DNA of 64,000 nucleotides from Scandinavium hiltneri (GTDB lineage: Bacteria > Pseudomonadota > Gammaproteobacteria > Enterobacterales > Enterobacteriaceae), in NCBI RefSeq assembly GCF_024764835.1, contig NZ_JALIGE010000070.1:186001-250000 (forward strand), given 5' to 3'. The translations under genes and the position numbers were made by a program. The first letter of the stretch is position 1, and every line of letters starts with the position of its first letter. This document shows, piece after piece, positions 1-7,831 of this stretch. The notes beneath the pieces were generated by a model. It was not told where the DNA came from. It saw only the letters and a program-made list of their open reading frames with translations, and ran no database searches.

Positions 1-44
1 TCATCGCGGTACCGGTCGCGTTCACCCAATCTGATGATTTTTAA
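1..44 (+). CDS. 3' end of a gene upstream of the PTS genes (partial)
   Basis: Bases 3-41 form an open frame that ends in TAA at 42-44 and reads IAVPVAFTQSDDF. The stop is 11 bases before the IIB start, and a GAGGTG Shine-Dalgarno lies in that gap, so it looks like the preceding gene of the same operon. In mannose-family PTS operons this place is often taken by the IIA protein. Too little is visible to confirm that, so identity is inference from context. Confidence 0.4.
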   Translation, partial: IAVPVAFTQSDDF

Positions 45-55
45 CGAGGTGTTCT

Positions 56-550
56 ATGAGTCTTTCTTTCGTACGTATTGATGACCGCGTCATTCATGGG
101 CAGCTCGTCACACGCTGGGCCAAAGAGCTGCCCTGTGACGGTATCGTAGCAATTGACGATGCCGTTGCGGCCGACCCGCTGCTCTCGTCGGTAATGAAAG
201 GCGCGGTGTCTGACACCAAAGTCTGGCTGTTTGATACCGCCACCGCCATTGAAAAGCTGCCCAAAGTCATTGCCAGCGAGAAGCGCTATTTCGTGATTGG
301 CAAATCTCCGCTCACGCTGCAACGCATTGAGCAGGCCGGGATCAGCCTGAAAAACAGCAATGGAAAAATCAACGTCGGGCCGATGAGCGCACGCGCCAAT
401 ACCACCACCATCGGTCCGAATCAGTCGGTGACCGCCGAGGAAGCTGCCGCGTTTGAGTGGCTCTGCGCTCAGGGCCATCACGTCGAGTTTCGCCTGGTGC
501 CCGATGCCAGCTGTTACAGCTGGCAGGACGCGCGTCAGAAACTGAAATAA
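56..550 (+). CDS. PTS system mannose/fructose/sorbose-family IIB subunit
   Basis: The 164-residue protein is the IIB phosphotransfer subunit of a mannose-class sugar phosphotransferase system. It takes phosphate from IIA and passes it to the sugar carried by IIC/IID. The N-terminus has the family motif around RIDDRVIHGQ, with the phosphorylatable histidine at about residue 14. The length fits the family. It is cytoplasmic. A GAGGTG ribosome site precedes the ATG, and the gene leads directly into IIC and IID. The substrate cannot be read from the sequence. The neighbouring cupin isomerases suggest a phosphosugar that is later isomerised, which is inference. Confidence 0.93.
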   Translation: MSLSFVRIDDRVIHGQLVTRWAKELPCDGIVAIDDAVAADPLLSSVMKGAVSDTKVWLFDTATAIEKLPKVIASEKRYFVIGKSPLTLQRIEQAGISLKNSNGKINVGPMSARANTTTIGPNQSVTAEEAAAFEWLCAQGHHVEFRLVPDASCYSWQDARQKLK

Positions 551-561
551 GGAGCTGAAAA

Positions 562-1359
562 ATGGTATTCGAAGCCACACTGATTGGCCTGCTCTGTTAC
601 CTCGGCGCGCTCAGCAGCCCCTGGCTGTTTGGCCTGACCGGCGGCTGGTATCTCCTGTCCCGCCCTTTAGTCTCCGGGATGTTGGTCGGTCTGATCCTCG
701 GTGATGTGAAAACCGGAATAATGATAGGCGTCGCGGTGCAGGCGGTGTATATCGCGATGGTCACGCCGGGCGGTTCGATGCCTGCGGATCTGAACTTTGT
801 CGCGTATCCCGCTATCGCGTTGGGGATCCTCTCCGGCAAAGGTCCGGAAGTCGCCGTAGCTCTGGCCGCCACTATCGGTATCGCGGGCACCATTTTGTTC
901 AACACGATGATGGTTCTCAACTCCTTCTGGAACCACCGCGCCGATTCCGCCCTTGAGCGCGGCGACGAGCGCGGCATTTATCTCAACAGCGCCATCTGGC
1001 CCCAGGCCACAAACTTTGTGCTGCGCTTCGTGCCAACGTTTATTGCCGTTTACTTCGGTGCGCAGTACATCAGCGGTTTTATGGACAGCCTGCCGGCGAT
1101 TGTGATTTCCACCATGAGCGTACTGGGTGGCATTTTACCGGCGGTCGGTATCGCTATCCTGCTGAAACAAATCATTAAAAACTACACCATGATTATCTAT
1201 TTCCTCGTCGGCTTTATCTGCATTGTGTTCCTGAAACTGAACATGGTGGCCCTGGTGATTGTTGGCGCGCTGCTGGCGCTTATCCACTACAACTACAAGC
1301 CAGAAGCGCCGCAGACTGCCGCCGCGAAGTCGACTGTCGATGATGAGGATGAATTCTGA
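562..1359 (+). CDS. PTS system mannose/sorbose-family IIC membrane subunit
   Basis: A 265-residue integral membrane protein of the EII-Sor/IIC family, which forms the sugar channel together with IID. It is strongly hydrophobic, with several predicted transmembrane stretches. The segment around residues 60-80 (VAVQAVYIAMVTPGGSMPAD) is typical of the family. The C-terminus is a short acidic tail ending DDEDEF. It starts 11 bases after IIB with a GGAG ribosome site, and its TGA stop overlaps the ATG of IID by one base, so the three subunits are translationally linked. Confidence 0.93.
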   Translation: MVFEATLIGLLCYLGALSSPWLFGLTGGWYLLSRPLVSGMLVGLILGDVKTGIMIGVAVQAVYIAMVTPGGSMPADLNFVAYPAIALGILSGKGPEVAVALAATIGIAGTILFNTMMVLNSFWNHRADSALERGDERGIYLNSAIWPQATNFVLRFVPTFIAVYFGAQYISGFMDSLPAIVISTMSVLGGILPAVGIAILLKQIIKNYTMIIYFLVGFICIVFLKLNMVALVIVGALLALIHYNYKPEAPQTAAAKSTVDDEDEF

Positions 1360-2174
1360 TGGAAGAACGTAAACTGACCCGCACCGATCTGCGCCGCTGC
1401 TGGCGCGCGTGGATGATGCATAATCTGTCTTCAATGAGCTTCGAGCGTCTGGAATCGTTCGGTTTCTGCCTGAGCATGCTGCCGGTGGCGAAAAAGCTTT
1501 ACCCGAATGCCGCACAGCGCACCGAAATGCTGCGTCGCCACGCTTCGTTCTACAATACGGAACCGCAGATTGGCGCGATCGTTAACGGCATGGCGCTGGG
1601 CCTGGAGGAGAAAAAAGCGAACGGTGAGCCGATCGATGGGGAAACCATTAACACCCTGAAAGTCGGGCTGATGGGGCCGATCGCCGGGATCGGCGATTCG
1701 ATGATCCCAGGTATGCTGATCCCGATTCTGTTGAGTATCGGGATGGCACTGGCGGCAGGCGGCAATATTCTTGGCCCGCTGTTTTACACCGTCGCGTGGC
1801 TGGCGATCATTGTGCCCGGATCGTGGTTCCTGTTTTTGAAGGGCTACCAGATGGGCTCCGGTTCGGTTGAAATGCTGGTCAGCAGCAAATCGACCCGCCT
1901 GCGTGAAGCGCTGTCACTGCTCGGGGTGTTTGTGATGGGCGGCGTGGCGGCCAGCTACGTTAAGCTCGGTTCAGGTCTGGAGTTCGTGACCAAAGACGGG
2001 GTGAACATTCATCTGCAACAGATGCTGGACGGGATTTTCCCGCAGCTGCTGCCGCTGATTGTGGTACTCGGCACCTGGTATCTGATGGCCAAGCGCGGCG
2101 TATCACCGGTCAAAGCGATGCTCCTGCTGCTGGTGCTGGCGGCGGTCGGTGTTGCGACAGGGGTGTTTGCCTAA
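1359..2174 (+). CDS. PTS system mannose-family IID membrane subunit
   Basis: A 271-residue EIID subunit that partners IIC in the membrane. The N-terminal cytoplasmic part (MEERKLTRTDLRRCW, then a segment with the conserved F..E...GF) is followed by the family signature near residues 105-125 (GPIAGIGDSMIPGMLIPILL) and by several transmembrane helices at the C-terminus. Length and motifs match ManZ/SorM-type proteins. It overlaps the IIC stop by one base. A perfect hairpin follows at 2178-2203, so IID is probably the last gene of this operon. Confidence 0.93.
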   Translation: MEERKLTRTDLRRCWRAWMMHNLSSMSFERLESFGFCLSMLPVAKKLYPNAAQRTEMLRRHASFYNTEPQIGAIVNGMALGLEEKKANGEPIDGETINTLKVGLMGPIAGIGDSMIPGMLIPILLSIGMALAAGGNILGPLFYTVAWLAIIVPGSWFLFLKGYQMGSGSVEMLVSSKSTRLREALSLLGVFVMGGVAASYVKLGSGLEFVTKDGVNIHLQQMLDGIFPQLLPLIVVLGTWYLMAKRGVSPVKAMLLLLVLAAVGVATGVFA

Positions 2175-2177
2175 AAC

Positions 2178-2203
2178 GCCCGGCAACACTGTGTTTGCCG
2201 GGC
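2178..2203. terminator. Hairpin between the convergent PTS and cupin operons
   Basis: A perfect 9-bp stem GCCCGGCAA / TTGCCGGGC encloses eight bases, directly after the IID stop. It lacks a clear U tract, so it may act as a transcript-stabilising hairpin or as a Rho-assisted terminator rather than as a classical one. Confidence 0.55.
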
Positions 2204-2218
2204 CTGGATTACTCGATA

Positions 2219-2245
2219 GGCCCGGTAAGCGTAGCGCCACCGGGA
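2219..2245. repeat. REP-like palindromic element
   Basis: The sequence GCCCGGTAAGCGTAGCGCC followed by ACCGGG has the outer inverted repeat and central mismatch typical of enterobacterial REP units. It sits at the meeting point of two convergent genes, a usual REP location. Confidence 0.6.
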
Positions 2246-2250
2246 TATTG

Positions 2251-3033
2251 TCATGGATGAAAGTTCTGCCACAGCGTGGCGGTTTTGTCCGGACGTGAGA
2301 TGAACTGGAAGCGTGCGGGATCGTCGATAAACTGCTGATAAATCGGGGCGTCGGTAAGACCAAATTCCCGATATGCGCGCGGCGGGATCACCTGCAAGCG
2401 GGCGGGCGCATAGCGAGAATTATGCTGCCAGATAATCTGTTTATCCTGTAACAACGGATACCATGCCAGCCCCTTATGCGCCCGCACCGCATCATATTCA
2501 AAGCCATATTCCCTGTCACACCAGGCACCAAAAGTCAGCGGCTGATCCGGATCGGCGGAGATGGTGGCATGCCCCCAGCCCGGCGGCACCAGCACTTTTT
2601 CGCCAGGCCCGGCAATCACCGCAAAGCAGCGTCCCGGATCGTCAGCCACAAACTCCTGCATATAAATAATCGCTTTGCCCTGCCAGATTTCATACAGCTC
2701 CGGCGGCGACCAGCCGCTGTGCTGGCTGATGCGATGAATATGCCCCTGGCTGCGAACAGGTTCCTCCCCTAGTTTTCCGGCCGCATAGGTAACAACGCCA
2801 AACAGCAGCATGCGCTTTTTCAGCTCTTCACGATCCTGAAGTCGGGCGACATCCATGGCTATCGCATACACTTCTTCCGGCCCGGCGCACGTCGGATCCC
2901 GCAGCGAAGGCTGAATTTGCGCCAGGGTTCGGATCTCCGGCATCGGCCCAGTGACATCGTCGCCGTAGGTAAAACCCATCGGCTGGCGCTGGATAGTCAT
3001 ATCCAGGCCAAAACGTACCGCGCGGTCAGCCAT
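2251..3033 (-). CDS. Cupin-fold glucose-6-phosphate isomerase family protein (long paralogue)
   Basis: A 260-residue protein of the cupin-type (archaeal type) phosphoglucose isomerase family, which interconverts aldose and ketose phosphates with a bound metal. The metal-binding pattern is visible: GHIH near residue 120, a Glu in ELYEIWQGKA about 18 residues later, and a final His in PPGWGHATI. It has about 80 extra residues on the N-terminal side compared with minimal members. Its start overlaps the stop of the upstream paralogue by 8 bases, so the two are co-translated. It converges on a mannose-family PTS. Whether it acts on glucose-6-phosphate or on another phosphosugar is unknown. It is not a homologue of the usual enterobacterial Pgi. 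Confidence 0.8.
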   Translation of the reverse strand: MADRAVRFGLDMTIQRQPMGFTYGDDVTGPMPEIRTLAQIQPSLRDPTCAGPEEVYAIAMDVARLQDREELKKRMLLFGVVTYAAGKLGEEPVRSQGHIHRISQHSGWSPPELYEIWQGKAIIYMQEFVADDPGRCFAVIAGPGEKVLVPPGWGHATISADPDQPLTFGAWCDREYGFEYDAVRAHKGLAWYPLLQDKQIIWQHNSRYAPARLQVIPPRAYREFGLTDAPIYQQFIDDPARFQFISRPDKTATLWQNFHP

Positions 3034-3589
3034 TCTGCACCTCTTTCGCCATCAGCTTCAGCGTGTCAGCCGTTACCCGCAGAGCAAAACCGCCGCTCAG
3101 TGCGGTGTAATCATGCCCGGCGACGCTGGGCCATACGGCCAGCGCCGAAAGCATATCGCTGCCGATATTGATCAGTCGATGCGCCGTGAAACCGGCGATG
3201 TGATGCACGGAACCTGGCCTGACCGGCTCCAGCCGGGTTTGTCCTTGCGCGTCCTGCAGCAGCAGCAGCCCTTCGCCACGCAGGCCAAAATAGATTTCGC
3301 CCTGCTCGCGGCGGGCATGGAAATGACCCCGGGTCATGAAGAACTCATTGCCGACGCGGCCTGGGTTGAGATGGGTCACGCCGGTATACAGCTCGCCCTC
3401 CCCCGAGGGGGTATCAAACATGTCAACACGATAGACGGCGAGCGTAGGGTCACAGCAACGCCATGCGTCATCGTCGGCAAAGACGTTATTTAAATCACCG
3501 AGGTGAGTCGTTTTTTGGATGAGCGGCGCGCCAGAAAGGGCACCACTAGCCCATGCCACCTGCGGCGGCATCGTTATTGAAGGATTCAT
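3026..3589 (-). CDS. Cupin-fold glucose-6-phosphate isomerase family protein (short paralogue)
   Basis: A 187-residue cupin of the same phosphoglucose-isomerase family and closer to the canonical archaeal form. It has FFMTRGHFHARREQGEIYFG with the HxH pair and Glu, the glycine turn GLRGEG, and a later histidine in FTAHRLINIGSD. It starts at an ATG with a GGAG ribosome site and is the first gene of a two-gene operon. Two different GPI cupins in tandem suggest either two successive isomerisations or a hetero-oligomer. Both ideas are inference. A palindromic operator-like site lies about 45 bases upstream of the start. Confidence 0.8.
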   Translation of the reverse strand: MNPSITMPPQVAWASGALSGAPLIQKTTHLGDLNNVFADDDAWRCCDPTLAVYRVDMFDTPSGEGELYTGVTHLNPGRVGNEFFMTRGHFHARREQGEIYFGLRGEGLLLLQDAQGQTRLEPVRPGSVHHIAGFTAHRLINIGSDMLSALAVWPSVAGHDYTALSGGFALRVTADTLKLMAKEVQNG

Positions 3590-3633
3590 CAGTTTCTCCG
3601 GCCCGAGGAGAACAACGGAATAAGATTAGCAGA

Positions 3634-3645
3634 TTAATCGATTAA
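3634..3645. promoter_or_regulatory. Operator-like palindrome upstream of the cupin operon
   Basis: TTAATCGATTAA is a perfect 12-bp palindrome centred on CpG, the style of LacI/GalR-family operators. It lies 45 bases before the first cupin gene and downstream of alaX. No LacI-type regulator is in view; one could lie upstream of position 1. Confidence 0.4.
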
Positions 3646-3677
3646 CCGACTGTGAGATGGCTCACTTTGCCGCAGGA

Positions 3678-4307
3678 TCACGCCAGGGTATAGCTGACCA
3701 CCATCTGACCTTTTTTGAGCTTCAGTTGGGTTATTACCACTTCACCGAGCGCTGACAGGCTGGCAACGTGAGTGCCGCCGCACGGATATGCAGGCAGTTC
3801 GCCGAATCCGACCTGGCGTAAGCCCTCTTCAATGGAAAGGCGCCGTGGCAGATTCTCTGATACCCAGCCGTCAATTTTTGCCTGTAATGTGCTGGCTTCC
3901 GGTAGCGCGGAATTCTCTCTGGCCACAAACGTAATCCGCCCTTCTCCCGGCCAGTGATGCGCTTTGATCGGCTGCCAGCCAAGTTGTTCGCCTGCCTGAC
4001 CAATCATATGTCCGGCAGAATGCAGCCGGGAATGCAGTAACCGCGCCGCCGCATCCACCTCAATCGACACCTCGCCAGGCAACAGCGGCTGCGACAATAA
4101 ATGTACAACGTGGTCGCCGCGCGTCATTACGCTTTCGACCGCCACGCCCGCAATCCAGCCGCTGTCTGCGAGCTGGCCGCCCCCCTGTGGATGAAACAAC
4201 GTTCGGTCAAGCTCCACGGCGTAGCGCCCTTCCGCGTCGGGTTCACAACGCAGTATTTGTGCCCGCCCTTCGGTGGCGTCGCTGGTGTAATAAAGGCGTT
4301 CTGTCAT
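3678..4307 (-). CDS. AlaX-type alanyl-tRNA editing protein
   Basis: A 209-residue free-standing relative of the alanyl-tRNA synthetase editing domain, which hydrolyses mischarged tRNA-Ala (Ser- or Gly-tRNA). The N-terminal FHPQGGGQLADSG motif is present. So are the two zinc-binding motifs: HSRLH (HxxxH) near residue 91 and CGGTH (CxxxH) near residue 177. It has a strong GAGGAG ribosome site. It is divergently transcribed from a LysR regulator with only 92 bases between them, which suggests regulation by that protein. The cupin operon lies 88 bases downstream on the same strand. Confidence 0.88.
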   Translation of the reverse strand: MTERLYYTSDATEGRAQILRCEPDAEGRYAVELDRTLFHPQGGGQLADSGWIAGVAVESVMTRGDHVVHLLSQPLLPGEVSIEVDAAARLLHSRLHSAGHMIGQAGEQLGWQPIKAHHWPGEGRITFVARENSALPEASTLQAKIDGWVSENLPRRLSIEEGLRQVGFGELPAYPCGGTHVASLSALGEVVITQLKLKKGQMVVSYTLA

Positions 4308-4399
4308 GGTTATTCTCCTCTGGTTGTGGACAGTATATTGATATCATCCGTGACGATAATTCCATTCATTCTCAATGCACCTTTGCGCAGCAGGCACAA

Positions 4400-5293
4400 A
4401 TGAATCTGAGCTTACTTCCCGATCTCGCGCTGTTCGTCCAGGTTGTCGACCAGGGCAGTTTCTCCGCCGTAGCCCGAAAATCCGGGGCGACGCCTTCAGC
4501 CATTAGTCGCAGCGTTTCGCGACTGGAACACGAAATTGGCAGCAAATTGCTGCACCGGACAACGCGAAAACTGCGTCTGAGCGACAGCGGAAAGACGGTT
4601 TATCAACATGCGCAGCAGATGCTGGAGGCCGCGCGCCAGGCAATGGACAGCGCCAACCGTGAGCAGGCCATCGCGCAGGGAAAACTGACGCTCAGCGTGC
4701 CGAAAGCCGTCGGGCGGTTTGTGATCCATCCTCTGATGATGGAATTTTTGACGCGCTATCCACAGGTGGACGTTTGTCTGCGGCTGGAGGACAGATATCT
4801 GGATTTCATTGATGACGGGATCGATCTGGCGCTGCGCATTACCGATTCCCCGTCTCCCGGGCTGCACGGTAAGCCGCTGATGCCGGTCACGCATATCATC
4901 TGTGCAACACCCACCTGGTTACAGCACCACGGCACGCCCAAAACACCTCAGGAACTGGCCGCGCATAGCTGTATTAGTCTCGGCGAGATGCCTGCAGACG
5001 CCCGCTGGAAATTTCGGCGCGAGGGAAAAACAGAGACCATTCAGACTCAGGGCCGCTATGCCGCCAACCATACCGCGGTGCGTCTGGATGCCGTCAAACA
5101 GCATCTGGGAATTGGCAGCCTGCCGCTGTTTACCGCCCGAGAAGCGCTGGAAAACGGGGAGATTGTGCAGGTACTGCCTGAATGGGAATTTATCAGCCGC
5201 TATTCCGGCCAGCTTTGGCTGCTGTGGTCGGGCAATAAACACATGCCCGCCAGAATGCGGGCGATGATTGATTATCTCAGCGAGAAGATGTAG
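4400..5293 (+). CDS. LysR-family transcriptional regulator
   Basis: A 297-residue LysR-type regulator. The N-terminal winged helix-turn-helix reads LALFVQVVDQGSFSAVARKS followed by PSAISRSVSRLE, then the linker helix and a periplasmic-binding-like effector domain. The open frame extends upstream to 4187, but that part overlaps alaX on the other strand. The ATG at 4400 gives the standard family length and places the HTH at the N-terminus. The divergent neighbour alaX is its most likely target, although no inducer can be inferred. Confidence 0.88.
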   Translation: MNLSLLPDLALFVQVVDQGSFSAVARKSGATPSAISRSVSRLEHEIGSKLLHRTTRKLRLSDSGKTVYQHAQQMLEAARQAMDSANREQAIAQGKLTLSVPKAVGRFVIHPLMMEFLTRYPQVDVCLRLEDRYLDFIDDGIDLALRITDSPSPGLHGKPLMPVTHIICATPTWLQHHGTPKTPQELAAHSCISLGEMPADARWKFRREGKTETIQTQGRYAANHTAVRLDAVKQHLGIGSLPLFTAREALENGEIVQVLPEWEFISRYSGQLWLLWSGNKHMPARMRAMIDYLSEKM

Positions 5294-5299
5294 CTGCGC

Positions 5300-6214
5300 T
5301 TACGGTGCCAGCGCGATCACTTCTGCCACCCACTGACGGAAACCGTCGACGTCCAGGTCCAGTGCTACCTGCGCGTTCGCAGGTTGTCCTAACCGGCCTT
5401 CGATATCGACCACCGTGGTGCCGGCAGTCCAGGTCCCCTGGGTTTCGACCGTCACAAAACATGGCTTGAGGGTGAATAACGCCGGGCGTACCAGCCAGGC
5501 GATGGCGCAGAGGTCATGCATCCGCAGGCCGCTACCCATGCTGCCGCTGCGATAGTGACTGAACAGCGAATACAGCATTTTCCCGGTCTGGTTCACTTCA
5601 GGCAGCGTCGCCAGATATTCCGGGGTTAACAATGCCTGATTGGTGACATCCAGGCCGCACATCACAATCTCAATCCCGCTCTGGAACACGCGCTCAGCGG
5701 CTTCCGGGTCGATGGCAATATTGAATTCTGCATTCGGCGTGAAGTTACCGCGTCCGGCCGAACCGCCCATAATCACCAACCGGCGGATATTGAACTTACA
5801 TTCCGGATAGTGCGTCAGCAGAAGGGCAATGTTGGTCAGCGGGCCAATCGCCACCAGCGTCAACGGCTCCGGGGCGCTCATCAGCGCATCACGGATAGCA
5901 ATGAAAGCGGGTTTCGCCAGCGGCTGACGCTGGTGATCGACAAAGTCGTAGCCTTCCATTCCGGATTCGCCATGCACATAGGCGGCATCGCGCAGCGGGC
6001 GTAATAACGGCGTGGCTGCGCCCTGGGCGACCGGCACATCAGCCTGCCAAAAATGCAGCAATTGCAGAGCATTACGTGTTGTTTTCTCTACGGAGACATT
6101 CCCGGCGACGGTGGTTATCAGCTGGAGTTTGAGTTCAGGGGCAAACAGCGCGGCGGCAATGGCGGCAGCGTCGTCGATGCCAGGGTCGGTGTCGAGAATA
6201 AAAGATAAGGGCAT
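5300..6214 (-). CDS. rihC: Ribonucleoside hydrolase RihC
   Basis: A 304-residue inosine/uridine-preferring nucleoside hydrolase, the same length as E. coli RihC, which cleaves purine and pyrimidine ribonucleosides to base and ribose. The calcium-binding N-terminal motif DTDPGIDDA starts at about residue 8. The family segments TTVAGNVSVEKTTRNALQLL and MGGSAGRGN follow, and RMHDLCAIAWL near the C-terminus holds the catalytic region. It follows the LysR stop by six bases on the opposite strand (convergent). In E. coli rihC also lies next to ispH, so this is conserved synteny. dapB, which follows rihC in E. coli, is absent here. Confidence 0.96.
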   Translation of the reverse strand: MPLSFILDTDPGIDDAAAIAAALFAPELKLQLITTVAGNVSVEKTTRNALQLLHFWQADVPVAQGAATPLLRPLRDAAYVHGESGMEGYDFVDHQRQPLAKPAFIAIRDALMSAPEPLTLVAIGPLTNIALLLTHYPECKFNIRRLVIMGGSAGRGNFTPNAEFNIAIDPEAAERVFQSGIEIVMCGLDVTNQALLTPEYLATLPEVNQTGKMLYSLFSHYRSGSMGSGLRMHDLCAIAWLVRPALFTLKPCFVTVETQGTWTAGTTVVDIEGRLGQPANAQVALDLDVDGFRQWVAEVIALAP

Positions 6215-6254
6215 GATTCCTCCATAAAAAAGCCAGGTGTTAGCCTGGCATTTT

Positions 6255-6315
6255 TATACTCGTCATACTTCAAGCTGCATGTCCGTTAGCTTCAACTCGA
6301 ATTATGTAGAGTATA
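6255..6315. repeat. Short terminal-inverted-repeat intergenic element (deletion form)
   Basis: The segment starts TATACTCGTCATACTTCAAG and ends with the near-inverse GAATTATGTAGAGTATA. The outer 7 bp TATACTC/GAGTATA are perfect, and further matches run inward. It looks like a MITE-like intergenic element that has lost its centre. A related longer element of a different subtype is at 40882-41010. Confidence 0.55.
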
Positions 6316-6332
6316 TCGACGTAGAAAAAAGC

Positions 6333-7283
6333 TTACTCCACTTCGCGGATGTCGAGTCGAAGCTCTTTCGGCACTTCGAAGACGATGTTTTCTTCGCGGC
6401 CTTCAAGCGGGATGGCATCGCCGCCGCCGAGTTCCTGCAGGCGTGAAATCACATTCTGCACCAGAATGTCCGGCGCTGAGGCTCCGGCGGTGACGCCGAC
6501 GCAACCCGCGGTTTTCACCCACTCTTCCTGGATATCGGTGGAATCATCAATCAGGAATGCCGCTTTGCCCATACGTTGAGCAAGCTCAGCCAGGCGATTG
6601 GAGTTGGAGGAGTTTTTCGAACCCACCACCAGCACCACGTCCGCACGCTGTGCGAGGTCACGCACAGCTTCCTGACGGTTGGTTGTCGCGTAGCAAATGT
6701 CGTCCTTACGCGGCCCGACGATTTTCGGGAAACGTTGGCGCAGGGCATCAATCACGTCTGACGTATCGTCTACGGAGAGCGTGGTCTGGGTCATGAATGA
6801 CAGACGGGCTTCGTTCTTAACGTTCAGCGTCCAGACGTCTTCCGGCGATTCGACCAGATACATGCCTCCGGCCGGATTGCTGTACTGACCCATGGTGCCT
6901 TCAACTTCCGGGTGACCGGCGTGACCAATCAGAATCGACTCTTCGCCACGACGGCTGGCGCGGGCGACTTCCATGTGTACTTTGGTCACCAGCGGACAGG
7001 TAGCGTCAAAGACCGTCAGGTCACGGCTTTTGGCTTCATTGCGTACCGCCTGAGAAACGCCGTGCGCGGAGAAAATCAGGATCGTGCCGTCCGGCACTTC
7101 GCTGATTTGCTCGATGAAGATAGCGCCGCGCTGACGCAGGCTGTCGACCACGTAGCGGTTGTGCACCACTTCATGGCGGACGTAAATCGGCGCGCCGAAG
7201 ATCTCCAGCGCGTTTTCAACAATGCTGATAGCGCGGTCTACACCGGCGCAGAAACCGCGCGGGTTGGCCAACAGGATCTGCAT
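6333..7283 (-). CDS. ispH: 4-hydroxy-3-methylbut-2-enyl diphosphate reductase
   Basis: The last enzyme of the MEP isoprenoid pathway, reducing HMBPP to IPP and DMAPP. The 316-residue length equals that of E. coli IspH. The iron-sulfur cysteines are visible at residue 12 (PRGFCAGV), near 96 (DATCPLV) and near 197 (DDICYAT). The substrate-binding histidines (EVVHN, GHAGHPE) and the STN-like SKNSSNSNRL stretch are also present. It is the last gene of the ribF-ileS-lspA-fkpB-ispH operon and starts one base after the fkpB stop. Confidence 0.97.
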   Translation of the reverse strand: MQILLANPRGFCAGVDRAISIVENALEIFGAPIYVRHEVVHNRYVVDSLRQRGAIFIEQISEVPDGTILIFSAHGVSQAVRNEAKSRDLTVFDATCPLVTKVHMEVARASRRGEESILIGHAGHPEVEGTMGQYSNPAGGMYLVESPEDVWTLNVKNEARLSFMTQTTLSVDDTSDVIDALRQRFPKIVGPRKDDICYATTNRQEAVRDLAQRADVVLVVGSKNSSNSNRLAELAQRMGKAAFLIDDSTDIQEEWVKTAGCVGVTAGASAPDILVQNVISRLQELGGGDAIPLEGREENIVFEVPKELRLDIREVE

Positions 7284-7284
7284 T

Positions 7285-7734
7285 TTATGCCTCCAGTGCC
7301 GGGTCTATCTCCAGCACTTCAATATCAAAATGAACGGTACGCCCCGCCAGCGGGTGGTTGAAATCGACGGTTACCGAGTCGCCGTTAACTTCACGAATAA
7401 CCCCGGGCATTTCGCTGCCATCCATTGCGGTAAAGAGCATGATCGCACCAATATCTGGCTCGCCTGCATCTAAAAACTCACGACGCGAGAAGTACTGAAC
7501 CAGATCCGGGCTCGGCACGCCAAAGGCCGCGTCAGGCTCGAGGGAAAAGGTGGTCTTATCACCCTCTTTCAAGCCCAGCAGATGTTGCTCCAGCCCTTCT
7601 GACAGCGAGGCATCACCTAAACGAAACAGCGCAGGTTTGCCGTTGTTACGGGTGGATTCCGCCGTGGAGCCATCTTCAAGTTTCAGCGTGAAGTGCACCA
7701 GCACCGCACTATTGCTCTGTACAGATTTAGACAT
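7285..7734 (-). CDS. fkpB: FKBP-type peptidyl-prolyl cis-trans isomerase FkpB (SlpA)
   Basis: A 149-residue SlyD-like FKBP prolyl isomerase and chaperone of the cytoplasm. The FKBP part begins VLVHFTLKLEDGS, and the inserted flap domain contains FSREFLDAG-type sequence. The end reads VDFNHPLAGRTVHFDIEV. Unlike SlyD it lacks a histidine-rich tail. It lies between lspA and ispH as in E. coli. A pair of REP units separates it from lspA without evidence of a terminator. Confidence 0.95.
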   Translation of the reverse strand: MSKSVQSNSAVLVHFTLKLEDGSTAESTRNNGKPALFRLGDASLSEGLEQHLLGLKEGDKTTFSLEPDAAFGVPSPDLVQYFSRREFLDAGEPDIGAIMLFTAMDGSEMPGVIREVNGDSVTVDFNHPLAGRTVHFDIEVLEIDPALEA

Positions 7735-7756
7735 GCAGATTTGCTCGCTAATGTTG

Positions 7757-7824
7757 GCCCGGTGGCGCTGCGCTGACCGGGCCTACGGATTTCGTAGGCC
7801 GGGCAAGCGTTAGCGCCGCCCGGC
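7757..7824. repeat. BIME (two REP units) between fkpB and lspA
   Basis: REP unit one runs from GCCCGGT at 7757 to ACCGGGC ending at 7782. REP unit two runs from GCCGGGC at 7798 to GCCCGGC ending at 7824. The two units lie in opposite orientation and form a typical BIME. Placed inside an operon, it may modulate mRNA stability. Confidence 0.75.
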
Positions 7825-7831
7825 GTTTTGG

